NCBI GenBank assembly: GCA_017634975.1
Contig: JAGBMJ010000005.1
Span: 1 to 62,183, forward strand
Direction: 5' to 3'
Length of the DNA stretch: 62,183 nucleotides
Source of the DNA: Lachnospiraceae bacterium
GTDB taxonomy: Bacteria > Bacillota > Clostridia > Lachnospirales > Lachnospiraceae
Below, in pieces: positions 53,174 to 61,918 of this stretch (positions are counted from its first letter, which is position 1; each line of letters starts with the position of its first letter). The notes under the pieces were generated by a model. It did not search any database. It was not told the origin of the DNA and worked only from the letters and a program-made list of their open reading frames with translations. The translations under genes and the position numbers were made by a program.

Positions 53174-54316
53174 TTATTTTTTTCTCGTTACCGTCGGTTC
53201 CTTTCCGTCCCGCAGTGCCTCCAGATACTCCTCGTACATATCCGTCATGACATAACGGTTATCCATCGTCTTTAACAGATCCTTGATCTGCATTTTCTCA
53301 AATACCTTGCCGTCTCCAAGATTATAGATCCGGTTATCGTGGAAAGACAGAACAAACGGCCGCAGGATATCGCCTTCATTTTCCGTAAGAACGATTCCCT
53401 TCGTGCCATTCGAAAACTGTACGGTACAGCCGACCGGCACCAGACGGATCGCCTGGGTAAAGGCACGTACCACCTGCTGGTTCATCCGATTGCGCGGATG
53501 ATGCAGGAACTTGTAAGCCGCGATATCCGATTGCGGATCCTCCCCGTATTTCATCGCCGTCATCGTATCAAACAGATAGGCTACCTTCAGTGTTTCCACC
53601 TGTGCATCCGGTGCTTTGATATTCTGAATGGCCCCGCTGAGGCGCAACTCCTTCAGATCCTTGAGCATATAAGAGATATTCTTCATCACCTCAGAATCCA
53701 GATCACAGTTTTCACGGAGCAGCCGGTAGCCTTCCTCTTTGCACCGTTCGATTGTCTCCAGGTCCGTATCTGTCAGATCCTTGTTCTTTTTGTGGGAGAT
53801 CGTCTCCGGAATGTCCAGACAGCCGATATCATGCAGCAGCGCCGCCATAACAACATATCTCTGCCGTTCCGCATTATGAGCCAGCTTTCCGTAAATCGCT
53901 GCCGCCAGGATCGCGACATTCAGAGAATGTTTATATACATTATCCTCCGGGCTGCGCAGGTTCTGCGTAAATCCGATCTTTTCCACGCTGTTCCCAAATC
54001 GTCTGAGCACTTCCATCGTTAGCGCTTCCAGCTTGTGCGGCTGGTGTCCGTCACGGATATCCTGCATGATCTCCTGCAGCGTAAACACCGACATCGTCTG
54101 GAACCGTTCAAATTCCCTGTCCGCTTCCGTAAACGGCGGCAGCGGCTCTGCCGGTTCCAGTATATACAGACCGATCAGTCCGAAGTTCCGTACACTCTGT
54201 ATACCCTGACTGGTCAGTTTGGAATCCCTCTCATACAGCATGACACCCTGCTTATTATAAATCGGTTTGGCAAGGCGCATCCCTTTCTTCAGTTTCTCCG
54301 CCGGAACAAAGATCAT
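53174..54316 (-). CDS. Degenerate HD-GYP-type protein
   Basis: This 380-residue protein has an N-terminal domain like those before HD-GYP domains (VPAEKLKKGMRLAKPIYNKQG), then an HD domain with KHSLNVAILAAAIYG and AALLHDIGCLDIPE. The later c-di-GMP phosphodiesterase motifs are missing: the expected H in the IExH...G segment is Cys (TIERCKEEGYRLL), and the HHExxDGxGYP block is not there. It may bind rather than cleave a nucleotide, or be inactive. It heads the unit that continues with beta-mannosidase. Confidence 0.85.
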   Translation of the reverse strand: MIFVPAEKLKKGMRLAKPIYNKQGVMLYERDSKLTSQGIQSVRNFGLIGLYILEPAEPLPPFTEADREFERFQTMSVFTLQEIMQDIRDGHQPHKLEALTMEVLRRFGNSVEKIGFTQNLRSPEDNVYKHSLNVAILAAAIYGKLAHNAERQRYVVMAALLHDIGCLDIPETISHKKNKDLTDTDLETIERCKEEGYRLLRENCDLDSEVMKNISYMLKDLKELRLSGAIQNIKAPDAQVETLKVAYLFDTMTAMKYGEDPQSDIAAYKFLHHPRNRMNQQVVRAFTQAIRLVPVGCTVQFSNGTKGIVLTENEGDILRPFVLSFHDNRIYNLGDGKVFEKMQIKDLLKTMDNRYVMTDMYEEYLEALRDGKEPTVTRKK

Positions 54317-54385
54317 TGTATTAACCCCTTATCTGCCTCAATTTTCAGGAACCTTCCTTACTTGGCCTGCACAACTCCATGTTGT

Positions 54386-54414
54386 ATTATATCAAATCCC
54401 GCAGGGTTTGTATA
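54386..54414 (-). promoter_or_regulatory. Probable promoter of the HD-GYP-mannosidase unit
   Basis: A perfect -10 TATAAT (54386-54391) with a weak -35 TATACA (54409-54414) at 17 bases on the minus strand, followed by a small leader hairpin ACAAC-ATGGA-GTTGT. Confidence 0.55.
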
Positions 54415-54421
54415 TTTATTT

Positions 54422-55864
54422 TTACAGGTACGAAAATTTTACTTTCCCGATCTCGATCTCATCTTCCCGCTCCAGCATTACCGATTCCTCCGGCTCCAGC
54501 TGTACGCCGTTCAGATACGTTCCGTTCGTGGAACGGCAGTCCTGCAGATAGGCTCTTCCGTTCTTCTGAACGATCCGAGCATGGATCCTGCTGACCGATC
54601 GGTCCGTCAGGGCCAGATCCACGCAATCCTTCCTTTTGCCGATCGTATACGGAAAATGGTCGATCGGATATTCTTTCTTTTTTCCTTTTTCCACCAGGAT
54701 GTTTTCCGCCGGCAGATCCACCGCCCCGACAAAAACCGTCTTTCCGAAGTTTTCTTCCGGCTCCCGCTCACCTGCTTCTGCTTCAAAATTCTGCGATACA
54801 TCCGGCTCCTCCGGGCTCCGATTCCGGCCGACAGGATCGGTCCGGTACGATTCCCGCAGATCCATATCCGCAAATACATCCTCAATATCTCCGGGTGTCA
54901 AAGCATCTCTATCATTACTCTTTTTTCCGCCATCCGGTCTCTTCCGCAGCTGTAAAAAAAGAATGCCTGCGCCTGCTGCCACGATCACACCCGCTACCAG
55001 TTTGCCCGCACGGTCTGCATACCATCCGGGAATACTTCCGCTCAGCAAAAGGCTGCCTGCCAGGATGAGCACCACTGCAAGAATGAACGGAATCCTGTTC
55101 TTTTCCGCGCTTTCCATCCTTTCGGCTTCCGCTGTTTCCGGCAGCTCCAACAGCTCCGTATCTGCCTCCGGCCTGTTCTTTGCTTCACGCCCCTCCGGTC
55201 CCCGGTCTTCCCACAGCGGTTCTCCGCAATCCGCCTGCAATTCCGGGAGTCTAACCGTTTGTTCTGCGGAAGCTGTCTCCTTTTCCTCAAAAGCCCTGCG
55301 CAGATCCTCCGTCACATAGTTTCCTTTCCGGATCGTCTGGTAAACACGATATGCGCAAAGAGCCGCCTGAGGATCCCGGTGATCCGCATGTTCCATCAAA
55401 AACTCCGCAACCGCCAGCAGCGGATCCTCCTCTGCCGCTTCTCCCTCACCCTTTGGCAAAAACAACAGGTGGATCGTACCGTTTTCCATATCCGCAAAAA
55501 TATAAGCCGGGTCCAGTATCGCACTATCTTCCTCGAGCATATAATCCTGCATCTCCCCCAAAACATCCATGATCCCATACAGGATCTTCCGAATGTCTGT
55601 ACCCGAAAGCTCTCTCCGATCATAGATCCTGGTCAAAGGCTGCATGGAACTCACATCATAATACAGATTTTTTCTTCCCTCACGACATTTTATTTCCATC
55701 GGTATCAATCCCCGGATCCGGTTTTCCAAAACCATCCGCAGTTGATAATCCTCCTCATGATCCGCTTCCGCTGCCACTACCAGATAGTAATGCTCCAGGT
55801 TTTTCTGATAACGGATCTGCAGATTGCTCATACGTCCGCTGCTGTTTGTCCTGCTGTTTCTCAT
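54422..55864 (-). CDS. FHA-domain membrane protein of the Tad locus
   Basis: This 480-residue protein has an N-terminal domain of about 190 residues that resembles the DUF6382 region often fused to FHA, an acidic linker, two spans (about 265-310) and a C-terminal FHA domain (about 400-475) with TIGKRKDCVDLAL, SVSRIHARI and STNGTYLNGVQ, the residues that bind phosphothreonine. FHA proteins are found beside Tad and secretion loci, where they relay Ser/Thr kinase signals. The ATG overlaps the stop of the TadE-like gene and follows AAGGAGG. Confidence 0.85.
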   Translation of the reverse strand: MRNSRTNSSGRMSNLQIRYQKNLEHYYLVVAAEADHEEDYQLRMVLENRIRGLIPMEIKCREGRKNLYYDVSSMQPLTRIYDRRELSGTDIRKILYGIMDVLGEMQDYMLEEDSAILDPAYIFADMENGTIHLLFLPKGEGEAAEEDPLLAVAEFLMEHADHRDPQAALCAYRVYQTIRKGNYVTEDLRRAFEEKETASAEQTVRLPELQADCGEPLWEDRGPEGREAKNRPEADTELLELPETAEAERMESAEKNRIPFILAVVLILAGSLLLSGSIPGWYADRAGKLVAGVIVAAGAGILFLQLRKRPDGGKKSNDRDALTPGDIEDVFADMDLRESYRTDPVGRNRSPEEPDVSQNFEAEAGEREPEENFGKTVFVGAVDLPAENILVEKGKKKEYPIDHFPYTIGKRKDCVDLALTDRSVSRIHARIVQKNGRAYLQDCRSTNGTYLNGVQLEPEESVMLEREDEIEIGKVKFSYL

Positions 55865-56373
55865 TCCTCTGTTCCTCCTTCTGTTTGCATCTCCGTTACT
55901 GTTCCTTCCCCGTTCCTATCCTGCTCCCGGTGTTTTTCCGCAAGACGATCCACACGCCGGATCGTTCTCACGATCTGCGAGGAACGCATGCGTTCGGCGC
56001 TGTACTGCGCCTCCACCGACCAATTCCCGCAAAACCCGGCCAGCACCGGTGCATTAAGATATCCCTGCATACCCGCCCGGATCATCCCGTACTCTACCTT
56101 GACCTCCATCTGCGGCATCTCCATCAGGACCAGCTTATTTTCCAGCAGCTCAAAAATCTTTTTCTGCACATAGTCACTGATCTCCTCATTCGATTGCTCC
56201 GCCATCCGGCTTCCCTGTATCACCGCCGTCGATACGGCATAGTTCACAGCTGTTCTGTTGTACAGCAGCATCCCCGTCCAAAGCAGCAGAAACGTGATCA
56301 TCAGGGAGAGTGGGATGATCACGCATGCTTCGATCGTCATCATCCCTTTATTTCCGATTTTCCCTTTTCCCAT
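55861..56373 (-). CDS. TadE-like pseudopilin
   Basis: This protein of about 170 residues has a short basic start MGKGKIGNKG, then MMTIEACVIIPLSLMITFLL, the TadE-type N-terminus, and a long helix followed by a small outside domain. TadE pseudopilins are processed by the Tad prepilin peptidase. The start follows AAAGGG and lies 11 bases after the peptidase gene; an open frame continues upstream to 56745 but overlaps that gene. A charged tail (residues about 130-170) is unusual for TadE. Confidence 0.8.
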   Translation of the reverse strand: MGKGKIGNKGMMTIEACVIIPLSLMITFLLLWTGMLLYNRTAVNYAVSTAVIQGSRMAEQSNEEISDYVQKKIFELLENKLVLMEMPQMEVKVEYGMIRAGMQGYLNAPVLAGFCGNWSVEAQYSAERMRSSQIVRTIRRVDRLAEKHREQDRNGEGTVTEMQTEGGTEE

Positions 56374-56384
56374 ACTTCGCCCTT

Positions 56385-56816
56385 TCAGATGATCAGATAT
56401 CCTAAAAAACCGGCTGCCAGAAACGGCACAAACGGGATCCTGGTCTTTGCATCCGCCCTTCGCGATCCGATCAGAATAACCGCAATAACTGCCGTTAGCA
56501 GGACAGCGATCAGCAGCTGTTCCCCACACCCCGCTCCGCCGTACAAAAGCCCCATGATCATCACCATGACTCCGTCCGCCACACCGATACACCCGCTGAG
56601 CTTTCCCACAAGCAAAAGACTGCCGCCCAGCAAAATGCCGATCCCTTTCTGCTGCCAGTCTCCCGGATACTGTACTGCGATCAGCACCAGACTCCCGGCA
56701 CCGAACACCGCCATAAACCACACGGGCAGTCTCTGCGTTTTCCAATCCATTACACTGCCAAGCAACAATGCAATCCCTGTCCAGATCTCTCTGCTTCCGA
56801 GTATCCTATTTCCCAT
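56385..56816 (-). CDS. Small type IV prepilin peptidase (A24, TadV/CpaA type)
   Basis: This integral membrane protease of about 143 residues contains only the peptidase core without the methylase domain of PilD. The two catalytic Asp residues are in GSVMDWKTQRLP and GVADGVMVMIMG. Four to five spans are predicted. It should cleave the Flp pilin and the TadE-like proteins. It is the only prepilin peptidase in the window, so it could also serve the type IV pilus locus. The start follows AAAGGAGAAG. Confidence 0.87.
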   Translation of the reverse strand: MGNRILGSREIWTGIALLLGSVMDWKTQRLPVWFMAVFGAGSLVLIAVQYPGDWQQKGIGILLGGSLLLVGKLSGCIGVADGVMVMIMGLLYGGAGCGEQLLIAVLLTAVIAVILIGSRRADAKTRIPFVPFLAAGFLGYLII

Positions 56817-56839
56817 TTTCTTCTCCTTTCCGTCTTTTT

Positions 56840-57712
56840 TTACCGTGAGCATCTGGAACACGGCCGCCGATCCCCCACCTGCGAGATCGGTATCTCGTAT
56901 ACCGTTCTTTTCAGCCCGCTGCATGATAACGAGGTGTGATAACGGTCGCCTTCCTTTGTGATATAATACGTTCCCTGCGAAGCAGTCAGCATACCGCACA
57001 TTTCACACACCCGATAGGTCCCTCCCGATGCATTCCGACTCGCGGACAGCTGTCCCGCTGCCACCGGGCTGATCGCGAGATCCAGATGGGTACAGCTTCT
57101 GCTCAGGTGATAGACCGTTCCTGTTTCGGTCACATAAACCATCTGCTCCTTTTCTTCTCCCTCTTCCGCCGCTCCGCCGATCCGATATCCGGTCCAGGCG
57201 TGCGTTCTGGCACGGTTCACCAGCAGCTGACCCGGTATACCGAAAACGTTACAGCGTGGCTGTATTTCATACACAGCTACCAAATCGACCAGATCATCCT
57301 TAAGCAATACATTGGAACGCCAGAGTTCAACCTCTCCCTGTACCCCCATCTGACTTCGATATCCCTGCGGGATCCTTTCCTGCAGCGCACGATCCACATA
57401 CAGATCTGCCAATACGGTAGCCGCCACACCTTCCACTTTTTCCGCCGCTGCGCTGCCACCATTCGCCGCATCCTGCGCGGTCTGTTCCTCCTGCGCCGAA
57501 GCTGCCCGGGGATTTTCCAATAAGCAGTCTGCAGATGCATACAGTGCGATCTGTTTGCTGATCCGGCTCAGATGATGATCCATCGTCATAGAAAACTGCA
57601 TCATCTCCATGATGGATAACAGCGCCAGAAAGAAAAAAAGATACAACGGCAAAACCACTGCCGCTTCCAACGTCAGCGAAGCAGATATACTATTTCCGAA
57701 GCCCTTAAACAT
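56840..57712 (-). CDS. TadE/F-like protein with tandem Cys motifs
   Basis: This 290-residue protein begins with a TadE/F-type N-terminus (SISASLTLEAAVVLPLYLFF) and a helical stem. The last 95 residues hold two copies of an extracellular Cys motif: VYVTETGTVYHLSRSCTHL with YRVCEMCG, then YYITKEGDRYHTSLSCSGL with PCSRC. Such YH...C...CxxC units occur in secreted Firmicute proteins and may bind metal. It overlaps the DUF5702-like gene by 8 bases. The fusion of this module with a Tad pseudopilin is notable. Confidence 0.8.
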   Translation of the reverse strand: MFKGFGNSISASLTLEAAVVLPLYLFFFLALLSIMEMMQFSMTMDHHLSRISKQIALYASADCLLENPRAASAQEEQTAQDAANGGSAAAEKVEGVAATVLADLYVDRALQERIPQGYRSQMGVQGEVELWRSNVLLKDDLVDLVAVYEIQPRCNVFGIPGQLLVNRARTHAWTGYRIGGAAEEGEEKEQMVYVTETGTVYHLSRSCTHLDLAISPVAAGQLSASRNASGGTYRVCEMCGMLTASQGTYYITKEGDRYHTSLSCSGLKRTVYEIPISQVGDRRPCSRCSR

Positions 57713-59171
57713 AGCGGAATCTCCTCTCCATCAGAAAGGTATATCCGTAACGGCTGCGAAAAACCAGCTGTACGGTTGCCCCGGCCACGCAATCATCCAG
57801 ACGAAAATGCTCATACCCGGGAACTCTGCGGATATCCAGTTCCACTACATTCATACAGCGATCCAGCCGCTGCTGCTCCGGCGTAAGATACAGGAGCAAA
57901 CGCAGGTGATCCTTATAACTCAAGCCCTTTCCGTATGCTTTTCCGTCCGTTGCAGCATCTGCAGCGATCGAAAGCGCGTGACTCAGACTCAGGTTCCAGT
58001 CTTCGTGTTCTTTGATCAGAGGGATCCTGCCTCCATCCAGCAGGATGCGCACATCTTCGAGGCTTTCCGCATAGATCCATGCCGCTGCGATCAGCGCTTC
58101 AAAAACCGCTTCACATTCCGGCATAAAACATACAAAAGCCAGACCGGCTGCCATCGCCTTGGCTTCCGACTGCAGATAGGAATCCCGGAAATAATGTGCC
58201 GTATTGGCCCCTCCCCGGAACAGCAGCAGACGATGCGCCACTGCTTTTAGGTTATCCGTATCGTTATCATGTCCCATAGCGATATATTCGATCTCGTATT
58301 GCAGGTGACTGTTTTCTTTTGGCTCGGTATAGCAGCCGCATTTTTCCATGATGAATTCCTGAAACAGCAGATGTTCCGCGACCGAATTCCTCTCTTCCCA
58401 GTCTTCGCAGTATCCGTCCCCCTGCACCAGACTGCGTTTATCCACTCCCTGCGCCGCATCGAATGCCGTCTGTGATACTTCTTTTTTGCAGACTAACGTC
58501 AGGATCCCTTTTGACCGGACCGTATGAACATTGCCAGCAGGATCATCTTTTTCCGGCGGATTCCAATTCTGCGGGATCTCATTTCCTTCCTCGTCATATT
58601 CCGGTTCCGGCTGCGGAACCTCGATCGCATCCACCGCTCCCTGGGCATCACTGCAGTCCGCTTCAATATCACTGTCATAAAGCTGTTGCGAAGAGGACGT
58701 CTCGATCATATCCTGCACATCTGCCACATACGCAATACCGTACTTTTCCAGCATCGACGAGATCGCCAGATACCGAAATACTTTTCCGCTCTCATCGGTT
58801 GCCCTGGATACCTTTGTGATCTCTGCCGACTCTAGCTTGAGTCCCAGCAGATCCCGGTCTGAAAACAAAAGCTGCTCCTTCGAGGGCTGCAGATTATAGG
58901 ATAGATAGTCTTCCAGATGCTGCAGCATATGATCCAGGGAACCACTCCCCCGGTCATATGCCGTATCGATCAGCAGGATATCATACTGATCCAGCAATTC
59001 TTTGTTATATTCTGCCAGCAGCGAATCCGCCATCAGATCCGCCGCGCATTCCAGCCGCAGTTTGATCGCACTGATCCTGGCCCCCTCGATCATCGTCAAA
59101 AGGATCGGGATCATCACTGCCATCATCAGTGCCAGATACAGACTGACTGCCGCATTTTTCTCTTTTCTCAT
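57705..59171 (-). CDS. DUF5702-like TadG-type protein
   Basis: This protein of about 488 residues has one N-terminal span (NAAVSLYLALMMAVMIPILL) and a large outside domain without known motifs. It resembles the family that I recall as DUF5702, found in Clostridia Tad loci in the place of TadG. The start is uncertain: ATG at 59171 or GTG at 59180 has a weak AAAGAG site, and the frame is open to 59231. Confidence 0.78.
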   Translation of the reverse strand: MRKEKNAAVSLYLALMMAVMIPILLTMIEGARISAIKLRLECAADLMADSLLAEYNKELLDQYDILLIDTAYDRGSGSLDHMLQHLEDYLSYNLQPSKEQLLFSDRDLLGLKLESAEITKVSRATDESGKVFRYLAISSMLEKYGIAYVADVQDMIETSSSQQLYDSDIEADCSDAQGAVDAIEVPQPEPEYDEEGNEIPQNWNPPEKDDPAGNVHTVRSKGILTLVCKKEVSQTAFDAAQGVDKRSLVQGDGYCEDWEERNSVAEHLLFQEFIMEKCGCYTEPKENSHLQYEIEYIAMGHDNDTDNLKAVAHRLLLFRGGANTAHYFRDSYLQSEAKAMAAGLAFVCFMPECEAVFEALIAAAWIYAESLEDVRILLDGGRIPLIKEHEDWNLSLSHALSIAADAATDGKAYGKGLSYKDHLRLLLYLTPEQQRLDRCMNVVELDIRRVPGYEHFRLDDCVAGATVQLVFRSRYGYTFLMERRFRYV

Positions 59172-59276
59172 TTTTGACACGCTCTTTCTTTTCCATCCCT
59201 GTTTTGAAAAGATGCGGCTGCCGGTACCCATGACCGGCCGGCCGCTCTTTTTATTATCGTTCTATCCCCATTATGA

Positions 59277-59450
59277 TCAGCTTGCCACCTGTGATGATTT
59301 GGATACGATACCGTCAAACAGATCATTCACGATCGAGATGATCTGATTCTTAAAGATCAACACCAGTCCGACCAGCACCACGATGATCAGGATCACTTCC
59401 ACGGTTCCCATACCTTCTTCATCCTGAAGATATTCTTTGATCGCTCCCAT
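59277..59450 (-). CDS. flp: Flp-type pilin of the Tad system
   Basis: This 57-residue protein starts MGAIKEYLQDEEGMGTVEVI, with the Flp cleavage region followed by a hydrophobic helix (LIIVVLVGLVLIFKN) and a short tail. The AAAGGAGG ribosome site is strong. It should be cut by the small prepilin peptidase and polymerise into a thin type IVb filament. Its position between tadC and the pseudopilins is the usual order in Clostridia. Confidence 0.9.
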   Translation of the reverse strand: MGAIKEYLQDEEGMGTVEVILIIVVLVGLVLIFKNQIISIVNDLFDGIVSKSSQVAS

Positions 59451-59537
59451 TCTCTTTTCCTCCTTTCCGAATCTTTTCTATGTTGTAAACATCGTTCCGT
59501 TACGTTCCATCCCACATCCCGCGGTAAGCCCGCATAC

Positions 59538-61094
59538 CTAAATGGACATAAAGGCCGGAACGATGATCACCACCATAACGATCGCAAGCATAAGCATCAT
59601 CGGGACCAGCAGCTTTGTACCAGCTTCTTCCCCCAGTGTTTTCGCATTGCTGCGACGCTCTTCCAGGGCTTCCCGGCTTTCCTTTCGCAAGGATTCCAAA
59701 AATCCCTTTGCCCCCAGTTTTACGTTCTGCTCCAGCAAAGAAACCAGTTTTACATACTTCTGCAGCCGACAGCGTTTCGCAAAATGCTGGTAGGCCTGTA
59801 ATTCGCCGACACCGCTTTCCATTTCGCGCATTGTGAATACCATTTCTTCGTATACATATCGTTTTCCATTCTCCCTTTCTTTGCTTTTTGAAATCTTTTT
59901 GTTCTTCCGGCCATCTGCAGTTTCCTCCTTCTTTTGTTCCTGCTTTTTGAGATATTCCGATGCCATTTTTTTCCACGCCAGACGGACAGTCATACCGGCT
60001 CCCACATACAGGGCCAGCTTACTGACTACTTCCGAATAATCACCGGTCATCTGTGCATCCCGTTCTTTCACCTGTTTTTCCAGATCTTTGTCCTTTCCAA
60101 GATACACACCGGCAGCGGCCGCTATTACCAGCAGGATCAATACAAATACGCTGCTCTTTTTCTCTTCCCTCCAGACGATCTTTATACCGTCCGCTTCTGT
60201 GGGCAGTGTATACGTTTCGGAAGTACGACTGTTTTCATCCGCAAGACGCAATGCCTCCCGGATCTTCTCCCGTATCCCTTCTTCCCCGACAATCTCCCTC
60301 GGCCACACCATCACTGCGAAATCATGATCCGCCTCAAATTCCCCACATTCGATCTTTGCATCCAGCGTCAGGAGTGCTCCCCCCTCCGGGATCTCTTCTT
60401 TTAATCTCCCCCTGTGATCGATCAGAGAATGATCACTGTAGCTCCATTTCACCGTAAACGGATACTCCGCAAGTGCTTCGATCAGATTCAGATCGCGGCA
60501 TACGTGATCTGCACTTTCGTTACCGGCGAGTACTTCCTTTTCCAGCTTATCCCGAAACGACGGCAGCATCTCCTCCAGTTCTTTTGCTGTATATTCCCGC
60601 TGCTGCACTTCCACATCGATCGTTTCTTCCACGGACAGTGACGGATCCTTATCATCTTCGATCACCGCCGTCAGAGCCACGTTATAACGCCCTTTTCCAT
60701 AGGCTTTACGCAGCAGTATATTTCCATCTTCCAGCGTATGTTCCTGCGATTCGCTGTACGAGATACCCAGACATAGCAGCATTCCCGCACCAAGCAGCAA
60801 AAGACACAGCCCGGTCTTACGGATAAACTGCAGTGACACTTTCTCCTGCACATTTCCCGCCGGATCCAGCAGTCGGATATATTCCGTATTTTTCTGAAAC
60901 ACACATTTTCGGATCTCCTCCGGAAACTTCCGATCCCCGGCAGATTTCGACAGTTTCCGCTCCAGGAAGACTGCCATTTTGTAAAAAGGCTTTGTAACCG
61001 TAGACGCTTCACATGCATCCGGTATCCGTTCTTTCCCAGCACATATGCCCAGTACCAATAAAAGTACGAGCACAGATACCGCGAACCATTCCAT
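59538..61094 (-). CDS. tadC: TadC-like platform protein with outside insertion
   Basis: This 518-residue protein ends with a TadC-type platform domain (about 340-518) with MTGDYSEVVSKLALYVGAGM and spans at the C-terminus. Before it are two spans (about 5-20 and 98-118) and a beta-rich outside region of about 190 residues (about 125-310), with VKWSYSDHSLIDHRGRL resembling an Ig-like bacterial domain. TadC proteins are usually close to 300 residues, so the outside part is an addition. The start follows GGAGGAAAACAG. Confidence 0.85.
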   Translation of the reverse strand: MEWFAVSVLVLLLVLGICAGKERIPDACEASTVTKPFYKMAVFLERKLSKSAGDRKFPEEIRKCVFQKNTEYIRLLDPAGNVQEKVSLQFIRKTGLCLLLLGAGMLLCLGISYSESQEHTLEDGNILLRKAYGKGRYNVALTAVIEDDKDPSLSVEETIDVEVQQREYTAKELEEMLPSFRDKLEKEVLAGNESADHVCRDLNLIEALAEYPFTVKWSYSDHSLIDHRGRLKEEIPEGGALLTLDAKIECGEFEADHDFAVMVWPREIVGEEGIREKIREALRLADENSRTSETYTLPTEADGIKIVWREEKKSSVFVLILLVIAAAAGVYLGKDKDLEKQVKERDAQMTGDYSEVVSKLALYVGAGMTVRLAWKKMASEYLKKQEQKKEETADGRKNKKISKSKERENGKRYVYEEMVFTMREMESGVGELQAYQHFAKRCRLQKYVKLVSLLEQNVKLGAKGFLESLRKESREALEERRSNAKTLGEEAGTKLLVPMMLMLAIVMVVIIVPAFMSI

Positions 61095-61114
61095 CTGTTT
61101 TCCTCCGTTTTTCT

Positions 61115-61918
61115 TTAATATGCGATATCCAGTATTTTCTCTGCCATCAGATAAGCCGCCAGATATACTGCCATCAGCGCACTCATCAGTGCCACGCCCA
61201 TGGCATTGTGATAAAGTGATCCAAAAAATCCCGGCGTAGTCGCATCGATATAGAGAATGATCCCAAATGGTACCAGATCCATGATCGTCTGTTCCATTTT
61301 TTTTGCACTGATCTGCGTTGTGACCTCTCTGCGTACCTCGATCTTTTCACTGATCAGGTCCGCCGTATTTTTCAATATTCCCGGCAGGTCTCCTCCGCTT
61401 CGCTTGGCGATGCGGAACACTTCTGCAAAATCCCGGATATCCGGAATATGCGCCCGCTCTGCAAGTTCCGTAAGTACATCTTCCAGATTCCGGTTATTAC
61501 GCAGTTCACGATTGATCAGCAGCAATTCTTTGCTGATCAGTGCATTTTCCCCATACAAGAGACGCATATCTCCATAGGCCTGCACAAATGCATTTTCGAT
61601 CGAATACCCCGCCTGAAGCCCTGCGATCACGGCATGCATCATTTCGCGAAACTGCATCGTCAACTCTTCTTTTCTCTTTTTGATGTAGGATCTCCGTCGA
61701 TAGGCCAGAAACGGCAAAAGTGCCGGGATCATCAGAACAAATACGAACGCCGAACGGTAAAATACATAGGAGAACAGTGCCAGTATCCCGACTCCCTGCA
61801 AAAGGCAGAACAATGCTTCCGCAGGACTCAGCCGGTAATCATCATAATCCGGCGGCCCGGAGTTTTTCTGTTCGTTGAAGCGGATTGCACTTTGCAAGTG
61901 TTCCGACAATCTTTCCAT
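61115..61918 (-). CDS. tadB: TadB-like platform protein
   Basis: This protein of about 267 residues has two N-terminal spans, a GspF-type helical domain (FREMMHAVIAGLQAGYSIENAF; RSGGDLPGILKNTADLISEK) and two C-terminal spans. With TadC it should form the inner-membrane platform of the pilus motor. The start at 61918 follows GGAGGAGAGGA and lies within the end of tadA, giving a 77-base overlap. Confidence 0.88.
   Translation of the reverse strand: MERLSEHLQSAIRFNEQKNSGPPDYDDYRLSPAEALFCLLQGVGILALFSYVFYRSAFVFVLMIPALLPFLAYRRRSYIKKRKEELTMQFREMMHAVIAGLQAGYSIENAFVQAYGDMRLLYGENALISKELLLINRELRNNRNLEDVLTELAERAHIPDIRDFAEVFRIAKRSGGDLPGILKNTADLISEKIEVRREVTTQISAKKMEQTIMDLVPFGIILYIDATTPGFFGSLYHNAMGVALMSALMAVYLAAYLMAEKILDIAY

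Noticed and set aside
56374-56745. Upstream extension of the TadE-like gene
   Set aside because: It overlaps the prepilin peptidase gene and encodes a basic, low-quality sequence. The ATG at 56373 has a ribosome site and begins the TadE motif.
59232-59276. GGCCGGCC palindrome between the Flp and DUF5702-like genes
   Set aside because: A short GC palindrome with no promoter, terminator or site context; probably chance.
59500-59976. 158-codon minus-strand frame overlapping tadC
   Set aside because: Alternative frame of the TadC-coding region without domain marks.
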